Positions 35,301 through 47,300 of a DNA stretch of 64,000 nt are shown piece by piece (the first letter of the stretch is position 1; each line of letters opens with the position of its first letter). The notes under the pieces were generated by a model. The model was not told where the DNA came from. It saw nothing but the letters and a program-made list of their open reading frames with translations, and did not search any database. The DNA lies in contig OZ024794.1 in NCBI GenBank assembly GCA_964017045.1, forward strand, positions 7,476,329 through 7,540,328, written 5' to 3'. Both the position numbers and the translations under genes were made by a program. This DNA is from Omphiscola glabra (lineage: Eukaryota; Mollusca; Gastropoda; Lymnaeidae).

Positions 35301-38300
35301 TTGTTGTAGTCGGCCTACCCTCGCCAAATGAATTCTGCTATGGCCTAGGAGTGGGCATCCTGTCAGTTATTATTATACTTACTTTCAATCATGAAATCAA
35401 GATCCCTAGAATATTATCATGTACCCTACCAAGAAAAAATTAATCTCCACGCCACCCTCTGCACAAAAAGGTTACCCGCCCTTATAGCCTGTAAGACAAA
35501 CAGCTTAAATGATGAACTATTGAACTGTGGCATTTATTATGCTCCGTCATACTGTCACGTGACAACTATGAGTGTGTGTGTGGGGGGGGGGGTTGCTACA
35601 TTGTAATAGTAAATAATGACTGTGCTAATGTCTTGACCACTTCTAACGGTCTCTATTGACCACTTCTAACGGTGTCTTTCTGGTACTGTGCTAATGTATT
35701 GACCACTTCTAGGGGTCTCTATCTGGTATTGTGCTAATGTCTTGACCACTTCTAGGGGTCTCTATCTGGTACTGTGCTAATGTCTTGACCACTTCTAGGG
35801 GTCTCTATCTGGTACTGTGCTAATGTCTTGACCACTTCTAGCGGTCTCTATCTGGTACTGTGCTAATGTCTTGACCACTTCTAGGGGTCTCTATCTGGTA
35901 CTGTGCTAATGTCTTGACCACTTCTAGGGGTCTCTATATGGTACTGTGCTAATGTCTTGACCACTTCTAGCGGTCTCTATCTGGTATTGTGCTAATGTCT
36001 TGACCACTTCTAGCGGTCTCTATCTGGTACTGTGCTAATGTCTTGACCACTTCTAGGGGTCTCTATCTGGTATTGTGCTAATGTCTTGACCACTTCTAGC
36101 GGTCTCTATCTGGTACTGTGCTAATGTCTTGACCACTTCTAGCGGTCTCTATCTGGTACTGTGCTAATGTCTTGACCACTTCTAGCGGTCTCTATTGACC
36201 ACTTCTAGCGGTCTCTATCTGGTACTGTGCTAATGTCTTGACCACTTCTAGCGGTCTCTATTGACCACTTCTAGTGGTCTCTATTGACCACTTCTAGCGG
36301 TCTCTATTGACCACTTCTAGTGGTCTCTATTGACCAGTTCTAGCGGTCTCTATTGACCACTTCTAGCGGTCTCTATTGACCAGTTCTAGCGGTCTCTATT
36401 GACCACTTCTAGCGGTCTCTATTGACCACTTCTAGCGGTCTCTATTGACCACTTCTAGCGGTCTCTATTGACCACTTCTAGGGGTCTCTATCTGGTAAGC
36501 TGACAATTGTGAACGTTATTGTTTATCAGGTGGGTACATTAAAAAAAACCTTGACTAGCACAAACTCCTACGAGATAAAATGATGTTCTATTCGCAGGTT
36601 CGTGATCATGCGCAATAATTTGAAAGAAGAAGAAATATGAAAATTGAAATTAAAAGGAAACGAAACAGAAAGTACATACATTCACATTTATGTATAATAA
36701 TGACAGAACAATTGTGAAACTAAACGAGATCTTATTTTGTTGAACCATTCTTTATGCAGTTTATTTACAACGACATGTAGTTCTTATGATGTGAGTACAT
36801 GTTATGATGTGAGAAAAGTTATGATGTGAGTACATGTTATGGTGTGTGTGCATGTTATATGTACATGTTTTGATGTGAGTACATGTTATGATGTGTGTAA
36901 TTGATATGATGTGTGAACGTGTTGTGATGTGTGTACATGTTATGATGACATGTTATGTTTTTACATTTTATGATGTGTGTATATAATATGACGAGTGTAC
37001 ATGGTATGAGCATCCAAACCTTATATATGTAGAAGTGAATTGTCACAATTTTGCTTTAATATGCGTTCACGTATTTCGTTGCCAGCGCGGCGTGGTGTGT
37101 TATTGGCAGGGAAAACGGGATTTTCGCAATTTCAATGGGGCTTTTGTTAAGAAATCGGCCAGTGCCGTGGGTGAGTTGGCGCATTTATCAGGACATCGCT
37201 AATTCAAAGTTTGCTATTTCCAGATTTGACAGCACAAACAGACCCCAAGAATGCTGGAGGTCAACTCCAGTAAGCCAACATGCCGGCTTGGTAAATGTTT
37301 CTTTCGCCCACGCCTCCCGCTGAAGGTGACCCAAACGGTCGAGACTTTCTTATGAAGAAAGGAAATAGGTGCCAAAAACTCGATGTTTCTTTCTGAGCAT
37401 ATGAATTACACGCACACCCTATGAAGAAATAGCACCCCTGCAAGGATAAAGGTTGCACGGAAAACTCTAGGGCAGGTTGACCTCACGGTCAATCAAGTAT
37501 GTCAATTTCAACGTCTGCATCGTTTGTGATTTGGGGAGGGTGGGTCGGTGGGGTGGGTGGCACGGTGGGGTGGGTGGCTCAGTGGGGAGGGTGGCTCAGT
37601 GGGGAGGGTGGCACAGTGGGGTGGGTGTGTCAGTGGGGAGGGTGGCTCATTGGAGAGGGTGGCTCATTGGGGAGGGTGGCTCATTGGGGAGGGCGGCTCG
37701 GTGGGGAGGGTGGGTCGGTGGGGAGGGTGGCTCAGTGGGGAGGGTGGCTCATTGGAGACGGTGGCTCAGAGGGGAGGGTGGGTCGGTGGGGAGGGTGGCT
37801 CAGTGGGGAGGATGGGTCGGTGGGGAGGGTGGCTCAGTGGGGAGGGTGGCTCATTGGGGAGGGTGGCTCATTGGGGAGGGTGGCTCATTGGGGAGGGTGG
37901 GTCTCTTGGTTTACTGACAATGTCATCCGGATAAAACGTCTTTGAAAAAACAAAATTACGTCTAACTTGATTCTTAGTGATTAAAAAAATTTTAAGCTGT
38001 AATTGTCATTTTTATTGTGCATTACTACTTATACATGTAATGTAAGTCTCACTTGAATTTATCGCTCTTACTCATTTGATGCCGAGGTCCTACAATTCGG
38101 TGGCGTAACTACGGTGACACCAGGGGCGTTCCTTTACTTTGCCGCGTCCCTCCCGAATAACAAACAAAAACACACATTTTCACATGCTCATCATGCCGAT
38201 GCTTATTCCTTTGCTTAGCATGTAAGCCATCAAGCATGTATATTTTTTTTATTAGTTAAAATTAGCGAGTTCCCACAGGTCAAAGAATCTAATATAGACA

Positions 38301-41300
38301 ACAAGATTTCAACATCTTATGAACACAGCAGCATCCGACCTAATAGCTGTGTCTTTTTATTCCCCAGATTGAATCCCATTTTTATGTGATGACATCAAAA
38401 CTTGAAGCTTCCTACCTATTTTTCTCATCTACTTTCTACTACCCTCTTGACACAATGACCCAATTCAGAATATCTCTACGGTTGGCCTAGTTACTCTTTG
38501 GACCAAGTGGACAAAGTGCACAGGCTCTCCGATCCGGGCTCACTATACTGAACCACCCATATCCTCACTATGGACACCCCATGATAACCATCAGCCCCAA
38601 ACTCGATTGTGCCCCCCCCCCTGTTTTTAACTAATTGACCAAACACAGCAGGTAATTTTATGAATTGAATTAGTTACTTTGAGATTTTGAATTTGTAACT
38701 GAGATTCTATGTCAATATTTCCTGTTGGAAGCTTAATTTCTTTCCTTTTCGTTCCATGTTGTGAAGTTACAATAATTCTTTACAATCTTTATTCCCAACA
38801 ATTGAATCCACCTTGGTGCACACTGATTGGGCAAAACAACACAACATAACACAAGTGGAGAAAGCACACCACTTCCTAAAAATTACCACATTATTTAATC
38901 ACCACATCGGTGCCTCACAATGACCACATCACTTCCAGAAAATGACCACATCACTTCAAGAAAATGACCACATCACTTCCTCACAATGAACACTCCAGAT
39001 ATCCTCCTGATCCAATTGCATAATAACAGACTGGTGCACAGGGAAATAGCTCACTCAACAGATACAAACAAACTTGTCATAAAATATGAAAAGTTAAAAT
39101 AAATATGGGGCTTAACATAAGGAATCTTCCTTTTTACATATATAAATAAATAAATGAATCTTCCTTTTTACATATATAAATAAATAAATAAATATAAAAT
39201 GTATATATATATTTTCTCTGGCATATAAATATATATATATATAAAAAAGAACAATACTTTATGGAAAATTGTATTCCCTTTTTTAAAATGATCAACCGTC
39301 CGGTGTACCGGTACTTTGTGATCAACCTTCGACTGTACCGGTACTTTATGATCAACCGTCCACCGTACCGGTACTTTGTGATCAACCGTCCACCGTACCG
39401 GTACTTTCAACCCCAAAACATCTCTAATGATATGAATGTTCCTTACCAGGATTGTTTTCCTTGATGGAGTGAAAACTCAATCCCACGACTCCCTCTTCTG
39501 AAGACATCGTCCTGACAATGTTGCTACGTCCTGACACTGTTGCTACGTCCTGACAATGTTGCTACGTCCTGACAATGTTGCTACGTCCTGACAATGTTGC
39601 TACGTCCTGACAATGTTGCTACGTCCAAAACAAAAAGAGAAGATAATCGTCCCTTGTCGATATTAATGGGTAATCAAGCTCTCCTGTTAAAGGAGTTGAA
39701 CGCTGAATGTGTCAAGAAGATTTAACATTGACAAAGTGTTCGCACACACCGCTAGTTCCAATCCTGAGACAAAGTGTTCGCAAACGCCGCTAGTTCCAAT
39801 CCTGAGACAAAGTGTTTGCACACGCCGCTAGTTCCAATCCTGAGACAAAGTGTTCGCACACGCCGCTAGTTCCAATCCTGAATGCAGCCAATCATGATCA
39901 TGCGACTTGCTAGTCCGATCTGGTCGAAATTTTTAACCGCATCCAAACAACACTAATAAGATGACATTTTTCTTGGACTGCAAGTGTATAGTTACACGGC
40001 TTATGTCAGATCCGTTCTTTCATCCCACCGGTAATGTTGTGGGATTTTTTTTTAATGACAAACGACAACTTAACTATAGAACAGCTGTCTCACAACACGA
40101 CCATCGTGCAAAGATGATCAGCTAATGAATAAAGGATCAACTCAAAGGATGAACTCAAACTTAGACCAGACACATCATCTGCATACCACGTGAAGATTAA
40201 TCACCTTCTTAACGAGACTGTAATGAAACGGACATTAAAATACTCTGGATGCTTAGAACGGGGAGATAATGGAAGAATAACATCGTCGTTTGAAAACTAC
40301 AGGGATCCTCAACCTGCAAGTCGTGGAAGAAGGTTAGTTGTGGACAATAATGACCTGCTGTTATAGTGAGTCCTTTTCGTAAACATTTGCTGTAGAACAC
40401 TTTCTTTGGCATATGATGGTGGGCATTGGTCAACACTTTCTTCAGCATATGATAGTGGGCATTGGTCAACATTTTCTCTGGCATATGATGGTGAGCATTG
40501 GTCAACACTTTCTCTGGCATATGATGGTGGGCATTGGTCAACATTTTCTCTGGCATATGATGGTGGGCATTGGTCAACATTTTCTCTGGCATATGATGGT
40601 GGGCATTGGTCAACACTTTCTCCGGTATATGATGTGGGCATTGGTCAACACTTTCTCTGGCATATGATGGTGGGCATTGGTCAACACTTTCTCCGGCATA
40701 TGATGGTGGGCATTGTTCAACACTTTCTCCGGCATATGTTGGTGGGCATTGGTCAACATTTTCTCTGGCATATGATGGTGGGCATTGGTCAGCACTTCTC
40801 TGGCATATGATGGTGGGCATTGGTCAACACTTTATCTCGCATATGATGGTGACCATTGGTCAACATGTCTAAGTACAAAGAGCTGTTGTAAAACAACTTG
40901 TTTATCAATAGTTCAAAGCTGATAACCATCTCTATATCGATCAAATTGAGACAGACCAGGTAACAGAGACATTTCAAGGCCCACAGCTAACATACATATG
41001 TACACATAAACAAGCAAACCAGACCGCTGCATATTATTCACAGGGGGAAAAAACTAGATAAAAGTTCTCACACTGTTTCGTTCAAGCACCAATTAACTAA
41101 TGGAACCGTTGCCCCACCCCCACCCCCGGTTGCCATAACCTAGAATATCTCACACACTCAGTGGTGAATCCGGCACATCCTATGTTATTATGGCGATAAG
41201 GGAAAGGCAAACAAATAAATCGTCATGGTTAACAACCAATTCTTTCATTGATTCATTAACAGAGTTTATAACATGTTTGGAACTAGCAACAACTGACATG

Positions 41301-44300
41301 GCATGTACATTTCAACACCGTTCTACAAACATCTTCTTATCATAAAATAACATCCCATCCGTCCAACATCCATGAATCCAACAAAACATCCACGCCTGTG
41401 ATAAAATCGAAAAGGTTAAGATCAACAATGTAAGATGCTTGGAATGCGGCTAAATTCTGCATTAAACAGTACCTACATGTTGCATTGTTGTAGCGAGGTA
41501 CAAGCCGAACAAACAGTACCGACATGTTACATTGTTGTAGCGAGGTACAAGCCGAACAAACAGTACCGACATGTTACATTGTTGTAGCGAGGTACAAGCC
41601 AAACAAACAGTACCGACATGTTACATTGTTGTAGCGAGGTAAAAGCCAAAAAATTAAATAGTACCGACATGTTACATTGTTGTAGCGAGGTACAAGCCAA
41701 ACAAACAGTACCGACATGTTACATTGTTGTAGCGAGGTACAAGCCAAACAAACAGTACCGACATGTTACATTGTTGTAGCGAGGTAAAAGCCAAAAAATT
41801 AAATAGTACCGACATGTTACATTGTTGTAGCGAGGTACAAGCCAAAAAATTAAACAGTACCTCCATGTGACATTGGTCTAGCGAGGTACAAGCCAAAAAA
41901 TTAAACAGTACCTCCATGTGACATTGGTATAGTGAGGTACAAGCCAATTACCGTATGCATGTGACAGTATAAAATGAACTTTGGCGTAGGCCTTAATAAC
42001 GACAAGTCAACAGTGAAGCTATTCAGATCTCTATACATATTTATTTCAAACGTATCTACATGTTCTATTTACATAAAGGGCCTTTTTCTCTACTGGTTAT
42101 AAATGTGTTTTGTTGTTTTAGTTGTAATACAAATGTGTGTTATCGTCTTAGTTGCTACATAACTGTGTGTTATTGTCTTAGTGGTTATATAAATGTGTGC
42201 TGGGTGGCCGAGTGGTCTAAATTGAGCAAAACTGAGTTCAATCCCCACCAAAAAACATCACCAGCACCCCGGGTGGACGGGACTCGTTAACCTTGGATGG
42301 CACCCCGGGTGGATGGGACTCGTTAACCTTGGATGGCACCCCGGGTGGATGGGACTCGTTAACCTTGGATGGCACCCCGGGTGGATGGGACTCGTTAACC
42401 TTGGACGGCAACTCATCTAAGAGAAGGTAACTCTGAATTCAAACCCGGAGATGGAGTCCCGAAGGCGGATAACATTAGTACAATGAAACATTCCGACAAC
42501 TCCTACGACGCCACTGGTGCCAAGCTGTATCATCCACATGATGTTCCGTTGGGTTATCCAGCGGCGTGGAGAGAGGCGATTTGCTGTTGGGAACCAGCTC
42601 ATAATCCTAAGAAGAATAATCCCTGGCCTTGTGGGTTTCGTCCTGCGAATTCCTCACCATCGTCACATTGTGACACATGCAGGCAACATAAATGTGTGTT
42701 ATTGTCTTAAAGGTGATACAAATGTGTGTTATTGTGTTAATGGTTATACAAATATGTGTTGTCTTAGTTGTTATACAAATGTGTGTTATCGTCTTAATGG
42801 TTACACAAATGGTTAATGTCGTCAATTATGAAAGTGGTCCACAGAAGTCGGAAGACATTAGTCAAAAATCGTCTGTCACGTAAAAATAACCTTTTCGGTT
42901 AAGATGCCATAATAAAGTGTAAAAAGGAATAACATCTGATGAAGGTCTAGTTCTATCTCTAGTTCTAGTTCTGTCTCTCGTAGCTTCGGGGGAAAAAGTA
43001 AGAAGTGAAAAAGTGATTTTTATAAAATGGCTCACCCTGAAGACTGAAACGTTCAGACTTGGTGTCTCCTGACGACGTCAAGTTGCCCATTTCCAAAGCT
43101 TAATGATAAGTTTTCCAGCTCAGCAGTTATGGCAGTATTACTATTTGCAACAGTCAGTACTCAACTATTCGTTGTTATAAAGTCTATAACGTAGAATGTT
43201 GGTACTCGACTATTCGTTGTTATAGCGTCTATAACGTAGAATGTTAGTGCCCGGTACTCGACTACTCATTGTTATAACCTCTATAACGTAGAATGTATCG
43301 CATGGGCCAAGGCATCTAAAACTACACGCAATCATCGTTCGTGGTTAAAATCCTCTGAAGAGTTACGCGTGTAAATGTTTCAAAGCAAAAAAAAACCGTG
43401 TATTCTCACGGCTATGTCTGATTTACAACTTTCAACGGAACGCATACCTGCTTCATTGAGGACACGAACATTACCTCGACAAATTTATTTAGCACAAACA
43501 CAATAACATGTGCTGCTGCAAGCACTATACACAACAGCATAAGCTATCACAAGCTCAACACTTAGGTAACAAACTGCTCAACTCAAAGGTATCCCACAAC
43601 AACTCTCTACAATTTTAACAGCTTATGACATGTGTATACGATTCAAATGACCTGTGTGAATTGTCAATGAAGCACACCTGTTCACGACAGCTTTCATGGT
43701 AAATGTGGTACTCAAATAATTATTCATTAATTGGACAATCAAGCGGCTATGCGTCATGTGCAATACATGTAATAGATATGTATAGTAATAGAGATGATGT
43801 GATGGTAGGAGTATAGTAATAGAGATGATGTGATGGTAGGAGTATAGTAATAGAGATGATGTGATGGTAGGAGTATAGTGATAGAGATGATGTGATGGTA
43901 GGAGTATAGTAATAGAGATGATGTGATGGTAGGAGTATAGTGATAGAGATGATGTGATGGTAGGAGTATAGTAATAGAGATGATGTGATGGTAGGAGTAT
44001 AGTAATAGAGATGATGTGATGGTAGGAGTATAGTAATAGAGATGATGTGATGGTAGGAGTATAGTAATAGAGATGGTGTGATGGTAGGAGTATAGTAATA
44101 GAGATGGTGTGATGGTAGGAGTATAGTAATAGAGATGATGTGATGGTAGAAGTATAGTAATAGAGATGATGTGATGGTAGAAGTATAGTAATATAGATGA
44201 TGTGATGGTAGGAGTATAGTAATAGAGATGATGTGATGGTAGAAGTATAGTAATAGAGATGATGTGATGGTAGAAGTATAGTAATATAGATGATGTGATG

Positions 44301-47300
44301 GTAGGAGTATAGTAATAGAGATGATGTGATGGTAGAAGTATAGTAATAGAGATGATGTGATGGCAGAAGTATAGTAATAGAGATGATGTGATGGCAGAAG
44401 TGAAATGTATGACAACTTAAGGACATCCAGCTACACGTCTGCTGTGGTGGTAGAAGAAGGGGGAACGAACAAAAAGGGGGAGGGAGAGGAAGAGAAATTG
44501 TGGAGAGAGATAGAGAAACAGAGCAAAATTAAATAGATATAGAAAAAGACATAGAGAAACAGACACAGAGAGAAATGGTGTAACAAAGAGAGAGAGAAAT
44601 ATGTTGATACAGAGAGAAATAGAGAGATAAAGAAAGTATGGGGAGAATGAGAGACAAAGGACGAAAAAAGGAAAGAGTTAGAAATTGAGACATAGACAAT
44701 ACAAGCTATTTTACATATTAAATTTCATATAGGATAACCAATACCATGAACGCTAAATAAAATAGTTCATATGTTTTTCAACAACTCCTCTTTGCACCAC
44801 ATATATTAGGCCACCAGTTTAAAAGAGACCTACCGTCGATATACAAACAGGCTATGAATATTAATAACAATGTTTAAGCTGATACGACTTTGTCTAAACT
44901 TTTTTAAAAAATTACATTCCGCTGCAACACGCCCTCTGAACTTTATGTCTCATAAATAGCGTAGTAACCATGCACCAAAGATGAGCCGAGGGCGTCAGGT
45001 GCAGAGATTGTTTATTACGTCACTACAATGATGAAGAAGTGGAGGACTTCTACCATCAACTCCAGGATGTGCTGAACCAAACCCCCAAGAAAGACATCCT
45101 TGTAGTTCAAGGTGATTGGAATGCCAAAGTAGGAGAAGATGCCTATACAAACTGGAAAGGAACATGTGGACGCCACTGTAACGCAACTTCAAACGAGAGA
45201 GGCCTGAGGCTCTTGGAATTTGCCAGCTTCAACGAACTCGTACTGGCAAACACACTGGGTGCACACAAAATATCCAGGAAAACCACATGGCATAGCCCCA
45301 ATGGGAAACACCACAATCAGATTGACTACATCATGTTGCAAACACGCTCCGGTCAAGCATAAACACTGCCAAGACTCGCAGCTTCCCATGAGCTGACATT
45401 GGAAGTGACCACGATCTAGTCATGATGACCTTTAGGCTGCACTTAAAGAGGGTAAATAAACAGGGATATACAAGAATCAAATTCTATCTTGAAAAGCTGA
45501 AGGATCCTAATGTAGCGAAAGCCTTCCAAGCAATGATAGGAGGAAAGTTTGCAGCGCTTAACATTATAGAGGCAGACGGTTCAGACATGAGCACACTGAT
45601 TGAGAAATTCAACACAGCGCTGACGGACACATCGCATGACGTCCTTGGTAAACATCGACCAACACAAAAACCATGGGTGACAGCTGACATCCTCGATCTA
45701 TGTGACAAACGGAGGCAGTTAAAGAAAACAAAGATGGTAGATACAGAGGGGGCAGATAACTATAGGAAAATTAACCAAACCATCAAAAAGGGTATGAGAA
45801 GGGCAAAGAAGAACTGGATTGAAGAGCAATGCAACGACATTGAAAATTGCTTGAAGAAAAACAATAGCAAAAAGGCATACCAGCTGGTCAAAGAACTAAC
45901 CACTGCAAAGCAAGGACGAAGTACTACCATACAAGATAAAAATGGTAAATGTCTGACCGAGGAAAATGATACCCTGAAAAGGTGGACTGAATACTGCTCA
46001 GAGCTCTATAATGAAAATATAAAGATAGACCCAGAGATCCTTAATGTCCCCCCAGCAATGGACAATGAAAACTTCCCTATTCTCCGCGCAGAAGTAGAAG
46101 CAGCGGTCCAAGCACTCCAAATAGGAAAGGCCGCAGGAGTGGATAATATCCCTGCCGAGTTGGTGAAACAAGGAGGAGAAGCAATGATAAATGCCCTAAC
46201 CAATATTTGTAAAAAAAATATGGCAGACAGGGGAACTGCCCAATTCATGGACCCAATCACTCATCATCACCCACCCCAAGAAAGGTAACCTACAGCTATG
46301 CCAAAACTAACGCACCGTTAGCCTAATAAGCCACCCAAGCAAGGTCATGCTGAAGGTCAAACTGAACCGACTAAGACCATATGCCGACAGAATCATTGCT
46401 GAAGAACAGGCGGGCTTCAGGTAAGGACGTGGCACTACTGAACAGATCTTAAATCTCCGAATACTACGTGAGAAATATGCTCAACACCAACAAAACCTAT
46501 AGCACGTCTTTGTGGATTTCAAGAAGGTATTCGACAGGGTCTGGCATGCTGCTTTATGGGCCACCACGAGGTAGTATAACATCAACACAAACCTAACCAG
46601 AATGATATGCAGCCTCTATGATAAGGCCACCAGTGCAGTCTTCTTCAGCAATAACATCGGAGAATGGTTCAGGACCACGGTTGGAGTACGATAAGGGTGC
46701 TTGCTCTCGCCACCCTGTTCAACATCTTCTTAGAAAGAATTATGTCAGATGCACTGGAAACGCATGTAGGAACAGTCAGCATTGGTGGCAGAACAATCAC
46801 CAACCTACGCTTTGCGCATGATATAGACGGACTGGCCGGAAGCGAAGAAAAGCTATCCAACCTTGTAAAGCGTCTCGACAAGACTTCATCGTCCTTTGGC
46901 ATGCAAACCAGTGCAGAAAAGACAAAAATGATGACGAACAGCACCACTGGCATCGTCACTGAAATTAAGGTCGGGGAAGAAAGACTAGAGACAGTTGGCA
47001 GTTTCAAATACCTAGGAACAATTGTTTCAGAAGAAGGCTCCAAGCCCGAATTGATGGCCAGAATTGCGCAGACCATAACAGCACTAAAGAGGCTCAAGAA
47101 AATATGGAATGACAAAAATATAGCCCGCAGCACCAAAATCAGGCTGATGCGCTCACTAGTCCTCTCCATTTTCTTGTATGCCTGTGAGTCCTGGACATTA
47201 ACAGCAGAACTCGAAAGGAAAATAAAGGCGATGGAGATGAGATGTTTCAGAAGCATTCTTGGCATCTGCTATAGAGACCACATCACCAATAATCAAGTGA

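Larger units (their letters stand above)
42104..42815. repeat. 30-bp minisatellite interrupted by a SINE
   Basis: The unit GTTATACAAATGTGTGTTAT plus TGTCTTAGTG occurs on both sides (42104-42199 and 42688-42815). The SINE sits between them. Confidence 0.88.

Noticed and set aside
37477..37945. Glycine/tryptophan-rich proteins in three plus-strand frames
   Set aside because: Artefact of the 17-bp G-rich array.
40396..40868. Frames of 134 and 203 codons in the 36-bp array
   Set aside because: The same array is open in five frames on both strands; it is a minisatellite.
42200..42255. tRNA-Ser/Leu-like gene
   Set aside because: The A box is good but the anticodon and variable arms do not fold and the B box is decayed; it is the head of a SINE.
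43623..44426. Frame of 267 codons on the minus strand
   Set aside because: It reads a 31-bp tandem repeat whose frames happen to lack stops.
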